From: Labrenzia sp. PHM005
GTDB lineage: Bacteria > Pseudomonadota > Alphaproteobacteria > Rhizobiales > Stappiaceae
Assembly (NCBI RefSeq): GCF_006517275.1
Contig: NZ_CP041191.1
Location: 4,273,001 to 4,337,000 of the forward strand
DNA length: 64,000 nt
Direction: 5' to 3'
The stretch's first letter is position 1; each line of letters opens with the position of its first letter. The notes under the pieces were generated by a model, which searched no databases, had not been told where the DNA came from, and saw only the letters and a program-made list of their open reading frames with translations. Shown here in pieces: positions 35,678 through 44,488 of the stretch. The translations under genes and the position numbers were made by a program.

Positions 35678-36709
35678 TCAACCGCGCCGCCGCCCCCTTC
35701 GGCGGCCGGAACCTGCGCCCTCGCCGTCCGCTTCACGCGCCGCATCCGCTTCCTTGTTCGGAGGTGAGACCAGCGGGCCGATTTCGGCGATCACCTGATC
35801 GAGTGTCGGGCGGACGCCCTTCTTGTAAGTATCCAGTGCGACCCGCATGGCTTTCAAGTGATCTGGAGATGTGCCGCAGCAACCGCCAATGATGCGCGCG
35901 CCGGCATCCAGCGCCATGCGGGCATAGTCGGCCATCAGTTCCGGCGTGCCGGTGTAAACCACTTCATCGCCCTTGATCTGCGGAATACCGCAGTTGCCCT
36001 TGGCAACGACAATTGCGTCGGGAAAGGCCTCGGTGATCTCCATGATCGCTGCCAGAAGATCGGACGCTCCGACACCGCAGTTGGAACCGATGGCGACCGG
36101 TGTACAGGCAAATTGGCTTTGCAGATCACCCAGACCTTTTGGCGCCAGGCCCATCATGGTTTTTCCGGCGGTATCGAAACTTGCGGTGATCACCAGCGGC
36201 AGATCAAACCCCTTTGCAGCTTCAGCCGCTGCTTTCATTTCTTCAACTGCCGACATGGTCTCGGCCCACAGTATATCGACACCGCCCTCAACAAGCCCCT
36301 CGATCTGTTCTTTGAACGCCTCGACACCCTCTTCATAAGAGAGTGCGCCGAGCGGCAGGAACAATTCGCCAGTCGGCCCAATGGAACCGCCGATAAGGAC
36401 TTCCCGGCCCGACTCCGCAATAACCTCCTTGGCGAGATTGACTGCGGCGATGTTGAGTTCCTTCACCCGGTCTTGCGCATTGTGCAGCTTCAAGCGGTGC
36501 CGGTTGCAGCCAAACGTGTTGGTTAGGATGATGTCGGAGCCGGCGTCCACAAAGGACCGGTAAAGAGATTTGATCTTTTCCGGCTCGTCCGTGTTCCAAA
36601 GCTCTGGTGCATCGCCGGAAACCAGGCCCATGTCAAACAGGTTGGTGCCCGTTGCCCCATCCGCCAGCAATGCCCCTTTGCGGGCCAGAAGATCTTCAAA
36701 CTTCGACAT
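35678..36709 (-). CDS. bmt: Betaine/homocysteine S-methyltransferase
   Basis: A 343-residue Zn-dependent homocysteine S-methyltransferase. DGATGTNLFDMGL at the N-terminus, the zinc ligand Cys in SNCGVG and the pair CC in GGCCGTSPDH are clear. It transfers a methyl group, most likely from betaine, to homocysteine, giving methionine and dimethylglycine. The next gene upstream in the same orientation, a dimethylglycine dehydrogenase, would use that product. The last 15 residues are an Arg/Gly tail (GSGRRRGRRRG) outside the barrel. No ribosome site problem; the start is at 36707-36709. Confidence 0.88.
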   Translation of the reverse strand: MSKFEDLLARKGALLADGATGTNLFDMGLVSGDAPELWNTDEPEKIKSLYRSFVDAGSDIILTNTFGCNRHRLKLHNAQDRVKELNIAAVNLAKEVIAESGREVLIGGSIGPTGELFLPLGALSYEEGVEAFKEQIEGLVEGGVDILWAETMSAVEEMKAAAEAAKGFDLPLVITASFDTAGKTMMGLAPKGLGDLQSQFACTPVAIGSNCGVGASDLLAAIMEITEAFPDAIVVAKGNCGIPQIKGDEVVYTGTPELMADYARMALDAGARIIGGCCGTSPDHLKAMRVALDTYKKGVRPTLDQVIAEIGPLVSPPNKEADAAREADGEGAGSGRRRGRRRG

Positions 36710-37035
36710 CTCTTTGTCTTTCCAAACCGTCCTAAGGCCGCGCGGCCAATCTTAAGATCCTGCAATAGCAGACCCCGCGCAGATGTCCACGCGGGGTTTT
36801 TCTTTTCCCTACCTATGCAGGCCCGGTCTTGAACCGGGACCAGGAACCATAGGGCCCCGGCTCGAGGCCGGGGCGGCAAAGTACCTATCTCCAAGACCGG
36901 TCAACGTCATCCCGGACGAAACGGAGTCGAGACCCTGGATCGGTGAGCCACTTCACTTTGCGGATAAACAAAGTTCACGGGCACTCCGATCCCGGCTCGC
37001 ACTTTCGCTTGGCCGGGATGACCAACGGAGATCAA
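36710..37035. repeat. Intergenic mosaic of palindromic repeats
   Basis: This 326-base gap between the betaine methyltransferase and dimethylglycine dehydrogenase genes has no coding frame I believe. It holds three hairpins after a terminator-like stem: CCCGGT/ACCGGG at 36822-36838; an 8-base-arm stem GCCCCGGC/GCCGGGGC at 36854-36874; and a large nested palindrome, GTCATCCCGG (36906-36915) pairing with CCGGGATGAC (37013-37022) and GGATCGG (36937-36943) pairing with CCGATCC (36986-36992). The last resembles the dispersed intergenic repeats common in Alphaproteobacteria. Copy number cannot be judged from one window. Confidence 0.7.
36772..36806 (+). terminator. Terminator-like hairpin with T-run on the + strand
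   Basis: CCCCGCG (36773-36779) pairs with CGCGGGG (36790-36796), followed by TTTTTCTTTT. It is a classical intrinsic terminator for + strand transcripts, yet the nearest upstream + gene ends at 35177 and both flanking genes are on the reverse strand. It may end an unrecognised RNA or be an ancestral leftover. Confidence 0.6.
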
Positions 37036-39597
37036 TCAGCTCCGCGGCTTGGCATTCTCCGGATCGTAGAGCGGCGCGTAGCCGACACCGGCCACTTCCA
37101 CTTGATAGGTTTCAGAGAAATACTCCACCTGCAACTTTCGGCCGACTTCGCAGAATTCCTGTGGCAGATAGGCAAGCGCAATGTTCTTGCCGATGGTCGG
37201 ACCATAGGCCACCGAGGTGGTGTAGGAGATACGGCCGAGTTCATCGACCAGTGTCTGGCCAGTCGCCGGATCCTGCACCGGCATGGCGCCAACCGGGAAC
37301 CGTTCGACACCGCTGGCGTCGGTGTCTTCCAGCATCACCAATGTGCACAGCATGGCCGGTTGCTTGTCGCGCGCCCGGTATTCCAAATGCTTCGCCTTGC
37401 CGCGGAAGTCTGCTTCCTTAACCTTCGGGCGGGCCAGGTCCGCCTCATAGAGGTTATACTGGGTCAGAAGATCAGCGTTCTGCAGGCGCAAGGATTTTTC
37501 CATGCGGCGGGAGTTGGCATAGGTTTCAACACCAACGGCCATGATCCCTTCTGCGCGAAGCGCATCCCAGACAGCCAGACCGTCTTCATACTTCATATGA
37601 AGCTCCCAGCCCTGCTCACCGACATAGGACAGACGGAGCGCGGAGACCTTCTTGCCAGCAATCTCGATATTGCGGATGCCTGCGAACGGGAAGTTTTCCG
37701 GATCAAGTGCAGCCGGATCGGAAACGACCTTTTTCAGGTTCTCGCGGGCGTTCGGACCCCAGATACCGATGGTCGTGTACTCTTCGCTCACATCGGTGAC
37801 GGTGACGTCAAAACCTTTGTCTTCGGCCATGCGCTTAACATAGTGATAATCACGCGGGCCTGCATCAGCGCCGTCAACGATGCGGCACCGGTCTTCCATG
37901 CGGAAGATGGTCAAGTCCGCACGGACATTGCCTTCATCATCGAGGAAGTGGGTGTAGATGCCCTTGCCGATGTTGTTGTCGCCGCCGATTTTGGCCGCAC
38001 AAAGCCATTCCAGCAGCGCAACGTGATCAGGGCCTTCAACGTCGAACATATAAAAGTGCGACAGGTTGATGATGCCGCAGTCTTCGGACAGCGCCAGCTG
38101 TTCGGCATTGGAAACCCGCCAGAAGTGGCGGTTGTCCCACTCGTTTTTGCGCTCAGGAACCTTGTTGCCGTATTTTTCCAGCAGGTGCTCGTTGGCCGCA
38201 TAGCCGTGCGCCCGCTCCCAGCCGCCAAGCTCCATGAAGTAGCCGCCGAGTTCCACTTCCCGCTCATAGAATGGGGAGCGTTTCACGCCGCGGCTGGAAA
38301 CATAAGGTTCACGCGGATGGATCGCCGGGAAATAAATCTTCTGCGCGGCTTCATAGCAGCGGTCTTCGATGTATTTCTCAGTCATCTGGTGAGCGTAGAA
38401 GCGAGAGTAATCAATCGGCGCATGGTCGATTTCGGTCCGGCCATCGGTGATCCAATCGGCAATCAGCTTGCCGTAGCCTGGGCCGTCCTTGACCCAGATG
38501 GCAACGCAGTACCAGAGGCCGCGCACCTTCTGGCTTTCACCGCAGGACGGGCCACCTGCCGCAGACACCTGCAGAAGACCGTTGAAGGAATGGCTTTCGT
38601 TATAGCCAAGCTCCGCCAAGACCGGTGTCAGTTCCATCGCCTTTTCAAGCGGCTCGATAACCTGTTCCATTTCCAGATCGCGCTGAGACGGCGACAGGCG
38701 GGCTTCTTCCTTGGACTGAAGATCGCGCGGATGGCACATGCGCGGCTCATTCGGCTCGTAGTAACCCCATTCGATCTGACCGCCTTCTGTGGTCTTGGGG
38801 TCGCCCGTGTCGCGCATATAGGCGGAATTGCCCTGGTCGCGCAGGAGCGGATAGCCGATATCCTTGCCAGTGCCTTCAAATTCGTTGTACGGACCAAAGA
38901 ACGTCAGCGGGTGATCGACTGGCATAACCGGCAGGTCTTCACCGACCATTTCCGCGATCTGGCGCCCCCAGAGACCGGCACACACGACAACATGGTCAGC
39001 CATGATCGTGCCGCGGTGGGTTACGACACCCTTGATCTTGCCGTCTTCGACAACCAGCGAGGTTGCCGGTGTGTTGGCGAAGGATTTCAGTTTGCCGGTT
39101 TTCTCTGCTTCATCGACCAGTTTGCCGCAAACAGTTTGGGACCGTGGAATCACAAGACCGGCATCCGGATCGAACATGCCGCCCTGCACCTGATCTTCTT
39201 CGATAAGCGGGAAGAGTTCCTTGATCTCTTTCGGATCCACCAGGCGCACATTGGTGCCGAACGCCTTGCCGGAGGTTACCTTGCGCTTGATTTCTTCCAT
39301 CCAGGCATCGTCACCTGTGCGGGCGATTTCAAGACCGCCGACACGGGCGTAGCAGCCCATTTTGTCGAAGAAGTCGATGGAATACTGGGTGGTCCAGACC
39401 GACAGGTAGTCGTGGCTGGTGGTGTAGCAGAAGTCGGAAGCATGCGCTGTTGACCCGATATCAGTCGGAATGCCGGATTTGTCGATGCCGACAACATCCG
39501 TCCAGCCGCGCTCGATCAGGTGGTGCGCCACCGATGCGCCGACAATGCCGCCCAAACCGACGATGACGACTTGTGCCTTGTCAGGAAATGCTGACAT
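37036..39597 (-). CDS. Dimethylglycine/sarcosine dehydrogenase-type FAD oxidoreductase with GcvT domain
   Basis: An 853-residue two-domain enzyme. Residues about 1-430 form a DAO-type FAD domain (VGLGGIVGAS dinucleotide motif, GSTAHASDF where relatives attach FAD). Residues about 480-850 form an aminomethyltransferase (GcvT) domain that passes the released C1 unit to tetrahydrofolate. It should oxidatively demethylate dimethylglycine or sarcosine. It is next to the betaine methyltransferase gene, and folD is within 4 kb. An AGAGGA ribosome site precedes the ATG at 39595-39597. Divergent from the MttB-like gene. Confidence 0.9.
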   Translation of the reverse strand: MSAFPDKAQVVIVGLGGIVGASVAHHLIERGWTDVVGIDKSGIPTDIGSTAHASDFCYTTSHDYLSVWTTQYSIDFFDKMGCYARVGGLEIARTGDDAWMEEIKRKVTSGKAFGTNVRLVDPKEIKELFPLIEEDQVQGGMFDPDAGLVIPRSQTVCGKLVDEAEKTGKLKSFANTPATSLVVEDGKIKGVVTHRGTIMADHVVVCAGLWGRQIAEMVGEDLPVMPVDHPLTFFGPYNEFEGTGKDIGYPLLRDQGNSAYMRDTGDPKTTEGGQIEWGYYEPNEPRMCHPRDLQSKEEARLSPSQRDLEMEQVIEPLEKAMELTPVLAELGYNESHSFNGLLQVSAAGGPSCGESQKVRGLWYCVAIWVKDGPGYGKLIADWITDGRTEIDHAPIDYSRFYAHQMTEKYIEDRCYEAAQKIYFPAIHPREPYVSSRGVKRSPFYEREVELGGYFMELGGWERAHGYAANEHLLEKYGNKVPERKNEWDNRHFWRVSNAEQLALSEDCGIINLSHFYMFDVEGPDHVALLEWLCAAKIGGDNNIGKGIYTHFLDDEGNVRADLTIFRMEDRCRIVDGADAGPRDYHYVKRMAEDKGFDVTVTDVSEEYTTIGIWGPNARENLKKVVSDPAALDPENFPFAGIRNIEIAGKKVSALRLSYVGEQGWELHMKYEDGLAVWDALRAEGIMAVGVETYANSRRMEKSLRLQNADLLTQYNLYEADLARPKVKEADFRGKAKHLEYRARDKQPAMLCTLVMLEDTDASGVERFPVGAMPVQDPATGQTLVDELGRISYTTSVAYGPTIGKNIALAYLPQEFCEVGRKLQVEYFSETYQVEVAGVGYAPLYDPENAKPRS

Positions 39598-39972
39598 TTC
39601 TCATTCCTCTTTAGTAGACTGGGGCGCTCAGCCAATCGCCCGCCCCTTTCTGCGTGTTCCATCCACGACGGATTTATCTATTCCGACCAATACTGATGGA
39701 CACCCGACAAGGTGAACCAGCCTCGATCATTTGGCCGCCAGTATTGCGGCAGATCGACTGCCAAAATAGCTCAATTGCGGCATAGCGGCATGTTGCCACG
39801 ACACCTGAATAGTTTTACCGACGAGACTAAGCCATCGGGCGACCATTCCATCGCTCTTCAGACTCTATGCCGGAAATAGAGTAGGTTAAGACGCATCTGC
39901 ACAAAGGTTGCTGGTCAACCTCTCTAAGACTTGACATAACGACACAAATTTTACTGTTCAGGGAGCCCCACA
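39598..39972. promoter_or_regulatory. Divergent promoter region of the dehydrogenase and MttB-like genes
   Basis: A 375-base gap between divergent genes. AT-rich stretches lie near 39880-39960. A TTGACA hexamer occurs at 39931-39936 but I find no well-spaced -10 behind it. No RNA gene, repeat or coding frame is recognisable, and no clear operator. Confidence 0.45.
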
Positions 39973-41514
39973 ATGTCAGACGCCGCCGCCAGCACTGGCC
40001 GCCGTGGCCGATCAGCACGCCGGGAACGGCGCAAATCCGGTTCAGGTCTCGTAGGCGCGCCCTATATCAGCCGGGGTATTCCAAACTACGAAGTTCTGAG
40101 CGATGAAGGCGCCGCCATCATCGAAGCCAATGCAGACCGCATTTTGGCAGAAATTGGCTTGGAATTCCGGGAAGATCCGGACGTCTTGAACATCTGGAAG
40201 ATCGCTGGCGCTGAAGTCGATGGCGAGCGTGTGCGTTTTCCGAAAGGCATGCTGCGCGAGATCCTGAAAACGGCGCCATCGCAATTCACCCAACACGCGC
40301 GCAATCCAGCGCGTAACGTCGAAATTGGCGGCAACAACCTTGTGTTCGCGCCGGTTTATGGCCCTCCCTTTGTGACCGATCTCGATCAGGGCCGCCGTTA
40401 CGGCACCATCGAAGATTTCCGCAATTTCGTGAAGCTCGCCTACATGTCACCGTGGATGCACCATTCCGGCGGCACCGTCTGTGAGCCGGTCGATCTTCCG
40501 GTGAACAAGCGCCACTTTGATATGGTCTATTCCCATATCAAATACTCCGACAAGCCATTTATGGGGTCTGTGACTGCTCCTGAGCGTGCCGAAGATTCGG
40601 TCCGTATGGCTCAGATCACGTTCGGCGAAGACTTCGTCGACCAGAACTGTGTGATGATCCAGCTGATCAACGCCAATTCCCCGCTGGTGTTTGACGCGAC
40701 CATGCTCGGCGCACTGAAAGTCTACGCCCGCGCCAATCAGGCCTGTATTGTTTCGCCGTTCATTTTGGCCGGCGCGATGAGCCCGGTAACCGTTGCCGGC
40801 ACGCTGGCCCAGGTTCTGGCTGAAGCGTTGGCTGGCTGTGCTCTCACCCAGCTGGTGCGCCCAGGCGCTCCTGTTGTGTTTGGCGCCTTTGTCAGCTCCA
40901 TCTCCATGCAATCCGGTGCACCGACCTTCGGCAGTCCGGAAGGCTCGCTCCTGCTCAACGGCGCTGCCAAACTGGCCCGTCGGGCCGGCTTGCCGTTCCG
41001 CTCAGGCGGCTCGTTCACAGCCTCCAAAGTGCCAGATGCACAATCTGCTCAGGAAGCCGCGCAAACCATCACAGCAACCGTCCAAAGCGGTGTCAATTTC
41101 TGCCTGCACTCCGCCGGATGGCTCGAGGGCGGCCTGTGTTCGTCTTACGAGAAGTTCATCATGGACGCCGATCAGCTCGGCATGATGCATGTCTTGGCCA
41201 AAGGCATTGACGTCAACGACGAAACGCTCGCGATGGACGCGCTGGAAGAAGTCGGCCCGGGCGGCCACTTCCTTGGCGCCGCCCACACGCAGCGCAACTT
41301 TGAGAGCGCGTTCTACCGTTCGTCTGTTGCCGACAACAATTCTTATGAGCAATGGCTGGCGGACGGTGAATTGGATGCCGCCTGGCGTGCCAACAAGATC
41401 TGGAAAGAGCAACTGGCTGCCTACACCGGCCCGGAGCTTGATCCGGGCATCGACGAAGCCCTGCAAGCCTATATGGCAGAACGCAAGGCGTCGTTCCCGG
41501 ACAGCAACGTCTGA
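39973..41514 (+). CDS. Trimethylamine methyltransferase (MttB) superfamily protein, non-pyrrolysine
   Basis: A 513-residue MttB-superfamily TIM barrel without an in-frame amber codon, so not the pyrrolysine trimethylamine enzyme. Such homologues include glycine-betaine:corrinoid methyltransferase (MtgB) and others of unknown substrate. The N-terminus is an Arg-rich tail, GRRGRSARRERRK (residues about 9-21), absent from the barrel. GGGAG precedes the ATG. The neighbours (betaine methyltransferase, dimethylglycine dehydrogenase, folD) favour a methylated-amine substrate. A corrinoid protein gene is not in the window. Confidence 0.88.
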   Translation: MSDAAASTGRRGRSARRERRKSGSGLVGAPYISRGIPNYEVLSDEGAAIIEANADRILAEIGLEFREDPDVLNIWKIAGAEVDGERVRFPKGMLREILKTAPSQFTQHARNPARNVEIGGNNLVFAPVYGPPFVTDLDQGRRYGTIEDFRNFVKLAYMSPWMHHSGGTVCEPVDLPVNKRHFDMVYSHIKYSDKPFMGSVTAPERAEDSVRMAQITFGEDFVDQNCVMIQLINANSPLVFDATMLGALKVYARANQACIVSPFILAGAMSPVTVAGTLAQVLAEALAGCALTQLVRPGAPVVFGAFVSSISMQSGAPTFGSPEGSLLLNGAAKLARRAGLPFRSGGSFTASKVPDAQSAQEAAQTITATVQSGVNFCLHSAGWLEGGLCSSYEKFIMDADQLGMMHVLAKGIDVNDETLAMDALEEVGPGGHFLGAAHTQRNFESAFYRSSVADNNSYEQWLADGELDAAWRANKIWKEQLAAYTGPELDPGIDEALQAYMAERKASFPDSNV

Positions 41515-41532
41515 CCGGAAAGGTATGACACG

Positions 41533-41901
41533 ATGAAAGGCAGCTGCCTTTGCGGATGTGTCACCTATGAGGTAACGGGGCCATTGCGCCCCGTTATTGC
41601 TTGTCATTGCGTCCAGTGCCGTAAGACATCCGGTCATTTCGTAGCCGCGAGCCAAGCGGCAAAAGGCGATTTACACATTACTGGCGGCGAACATCTCACC
41701 TGGTTCCGCTCATCTGAGACCGCAAAACGCGGATTTTGTGCGGTCTGTGGAAGCCAGATGTTCTGGGAGCCTGATGGCAAAGATGTCGTTTCCATCATGG
41801 CTGGGACTTTGGATGGGGCCACTGGCCTGCGCATTGCCAGCCATATCTATTGCGAGTCAAAGGGCGATTATTACGAGCTGCCGCAAACGGAATCCGACTA
41901 A
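41533..41901 (+). CDS. GFA/CENP-V family zinc protein (second copy)
   Basis: A 122-residue GFA-fold protein with GSCLCGC, CHCVQC and FCAVCGSQMFW cysteine motifs, paralogous to the one at 34785. It lies 18 bases after the MttB-like gene, same orientation, and is almost certainly cotranscribed. If it binds formaldehyde-glutathione adducts it would handle formaldehyde from methylamine demethylation; that role is inference. AAAGG precedes the ATG. Confidence 0.9.
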   Translation: MKGSCLCGCVTYEVTGPLRPVIACHCVQCRKTSGHFVAASQAAKGDLHITGGEHLTWFRSSETAKRGFCAVCGSQMFWEPDGKDVVSIMAGTLDGATGLRIASHIYCESKGDYYELPQTESD

Positions 41902-42078
41902 AACTTTGAGAGCTGGTTTTTCCGGCTCAATCAGTGACCAGTAATTTCCCCCACGAATTACCACCAAAACCCACAATCTTGAAATGCAGGTTTGATTGCC
42001 GCTGCACCCTTGGTCTAACGTGCGCGGACTTCCCGTTCATTGGGCGCCCATTGCGCCCCATTATCTCGATAGGCCGCC

Positions 42079-43248
42079 ATGTCTTCTGAAACCGCGCAAG
42101 TTAAAAAGCTCGCTGACGACCTGACCCAATGGTTGACGGAAGACGCGCTCCCCGCCTGGCATGCTGGTGGCATTGCGCCTGATACGGGCGAATGTTTTGA
42201 AGTTATCGACCTGGAAACGAAGGCTGGAGCTCCAATAGACCGCCGTGCCCGGGTCGCACCGCGCCAGATTTATTCATTCCTTGAAGGGGCCAGGCTCGGC
42301 TGGAGTGGCCCAGCTGAAGACATCGCCACTCGGCTTTGGGCCTGGTTGAGCGAAACTTACCGCTTGGCCGATGGCACTTTTGCCGCCGCAGTTTCAATTA
42401 ACAACACTCTGACGGATTCCAGGTTCGATCTTTACAATCAGGCCTTTGTGCTGTTTGCCCTCGCCCAGATGGCCGATAAAATCCCGGCCTGTGCCAGCAC
42501 GGCTGAAACCGAAGCCAAATCGCTCTTGGAAACCCTCTACAAAACTTACAAGCATCCCGACATTGGCTTCAGGGAAGATGTCCCGGACCGCATACCTTTA
42601 CGCGCCAACCCGCACATGCATTTGCTGGAAGCCTGCATGGCCTGGGAAGCTGTCTCGAAGGACCCGGCCTGGTCAAACCTGACTGACGAACTGGCGGAAC
42701 TCGCGCTGACCCGGTTGATTGATCCGGTGAATGGCGGTCTTCGCGAGTTTTTTGATCTACACTGGGCCCCATTACCGGGAGATGAAGGACGCACGATCGA
42801 ACCGGGCCACCTTTTTGAGTGGGCCTGGCTGCTGGTCCGCTGGGGCACGTCGCGCCGCGATGCGGATGCGCTTGTGGCTGCGCGGCGCCTTTATGACATT
42901 GCTTGGACTTACGGCATCGATGAGAGCCGCGGCGCGGCTTTCATGGCCATCAATGACGATTTCAGCGTACGCGACCCAATCGCCCGCCTCTGGGGGCAAA
43001 CCGAATGGATCAAAGCCGCCATTGCGCTGGCCGGAATCTCCGCCGGGCCGGAACGGGAGGCCTATGTTGCAGACATCTCTTTGTCCGTCGCAGCCCTCTC
43101 GGCCTATTTTGAAGATGTTCCAGCGGGCCTATACCGCGACAAATGGAATGTCGACGGCACCTTTGAAGACGAACCTGCACCCGCCAGTTCGCTCTATCAT
43201 ATCGTTTGCGCCATCTCCGAATTGAACGCCTTTGCCAAGTCGCTGTAA
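42079..43248 (+). CDS. AGE-family epimerase/isomerase
   Basis: A 389-residue (alpha/alpha)6-barrel protein of the N-acylglucosamine 2-epimerase family: PRQIYSFLEGARLGW, HMHLLEACMAWE and PGHLFEWAWLLVRW contain the family's catalytic His region. Members interconvert sugars such as N-acetylglucosamine/mannosamine, mannose/fructose or sulfoquinovose. Substrate cannot be assigned. It is in the same direction as the genes around it, with 177 bases between it and the GFA gene, so operon membership is uncertain. Confidence 0.85.
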   Translation: MSSETAQVKKLADDLTQWLTEDALPAWHAGGIAPDTGECFEVIDLETKAGAPIDRRARVAPRQIYSFLEGARLGWSGPAEDIATRLWAWLSETYRLADGTFAAAVSINNTLTDSRFDLYNQAFVLFALAQMADKIPACASTAETEAKSLLETLYKTYKHPDIGFREDVPDRIPLRANPHMHLLEACMAWEAVSKDPAWSNLTDELAELALTRLIDPVNGGLREFFDLHWAPLPGDEGRTIEPGHLFEWAWLLVRWGTSRRDADALVAARRLYDIAWTYGIDESRGAAFMAINDDFSVRDPIARLWGQTEWIKAAIALAGISAGPEREAYVADISLSVAALSAYFEDVPAGLYRDKWNVDGTFEDEPAPASSLYHIVCAISELNAFAKSL

Positions 43249-43380
43249 CCAGTCAAACCGGTAAATGGCGAAAGCAGAGCATGATGCGACGTTTTCCGCA
43301 ATTTACAGAACAGCTTGGCGCTCTATAGGTGAGCACCAGACATGAAACAAAAGACCGGTCTTTCGGTTAAGGGAGGCGGA

Positions 43381-44292
43381 ATGCCAGAAGCTCAAATCAT
43401 CGACGGCAAAGCTATTGCGGAATCTGTACGCGGCGAAATCACGGAACGCGCTGCCAAACTCTTGAGCGAAACCGGCAAGCGCCCGGGTCTTGCAGTAGTT
43501 CTTGTCGGCGAGGATCCAGCCAGCCAGGTTTATGTCCGCAACAAGGACCGCGCTGCGGAAGCTTGCGGTTTCCACTCCGTCAAACACACTCTGCCGGAAG
43601 AATCGAGCGAAGAGGCCGTTCTTGCGCTTGTTGATCAACTCAACAACGACGAAGACATTCACGGTATTCTGGTTCAACTCCCCCTGCCCGGCCATATTGA
43701 TGAGAGCAAAGTGCTGCGCCTGATCAAGCCGGAAAAAGATGTCGACGGCTTTCACCCGGTCAATGTGGGCCTGCTGACTGCTGGCGAGCGCGACAGTGCG
43801 CTGGTTCCCTGCACGCCAGCCGGCAGCATGATCCTTTTGAAACGCACATTGGGTGACACCCTTTCCGGCAAAAACGCCGTCGTTGTCGGCCGCTCCAACA
43901 TTGTCGGCAAACCGATGGCGGCCCTTCTGCTTGCTGAAAGCTGCACTGTCACCATCGCTCACAGCCGCACGAAAGATTTGCCGGACGTCGTCCGCGCTGC
44001 CGATATCGTTGTTGCAGCGGTTGGCCGTCCGGAGATGATCAAGGGCGACTGGATTAAGGCAGGCGCCACGGTCATCGATGTCGGCATCAACCGCATTCCG
44101 GCCCCGGAAAAAGGCGAAGGCAAGTCCCGCCTGGTTGGTGATGTCGCTTTCAATGAAGCAGCGGGCCATGCAGGCGCGATCACACCTGTGCCCGGTGGTG
44201 TTGGCCCGATGACCATCGCAATGCTGATGGTCAACACCCTGACAGCTGCCCGCCGCTTGATGGGTCTTCCAGACGACGAGCCGCTGTTTTAA
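43381..44292 (+). CDS. folD: Bifunctional methylenetetrahydrofolate dehydrogenase/cyclohydrolase FolD
   Basis: A 303-residue FolD that oxidises 5,10-methylenetetrahydrofolate and hydrolyses the product to 10-formyltetrahydrofolate. [14 protein letters not shown] with the catalytic Lys, DVDGFHPVN, the NADP loop [10 protein letters not shown] and [14 protein letters not shown] are all intact. The start is the ATG at 43381 with GGGAGG 4 bases upstream; the frame is open from 43342. It can receive the C1 units released by the dimethylglycine dehydrogenase. Confidence 0.97.
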   Translation: MPEAQIIDGKAIAESVRGEITERAAKLLSETGKRPGLAVVLVGEDPASQVYVRNKDRAAEACGFHSVKHTLPEESSEEAVLALVDQLNNDEDIHGILVQLPLPGHIDESKVLRLIKPEKDVDGFHPVNVGLLTAGERDSALVPCTPAGSMILLKRTLGDTLSGKNAVVVGRSNIVGKPMAALLLAESCTVTIAHSRTKDLPDVVRAADIVVAAVGRPEMIKGDWIKAGATVIDVGINRIPAPEKGEGKSRLVGDVAFNEAAGHAGAITPVPGGVGPMTIAMLMVNTLTAARRLMGLPDDEPLF

Positions 44293-44488
44293 AGCGCACA
44301 GTCGAGTGCCCGGATCTGCCGCCTTGCATTCAACCCGGGCCCGTGGTCTATCGACGTTGACAGCCTCTTAACCATGACGGCACTAAAATCCGTCTTGTAG
44401 GGGCTGCAAACGCGGACAAGTTGCCGATTCAAAACGGTATTTTCTGTTATCCAGATTGGCGGCTTTGAACCTGAACAGGCGGCAGTAA

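Noticed and set aside
36943..39453. An 836-codon + strand frame opposite the dimethylglycine dehydrogenase
   Set aside because: Exact antisense of a well-conserved enzyme. Long antisense frames are common in GC-rich genomes with this codon bias. No protein family is recognisable.
39973..41514. Pyrrolysine-containing trimethylamine methyltransferase
   Set aside because: No in-frame amber codon; the frame is continuous with TGA as the stop.
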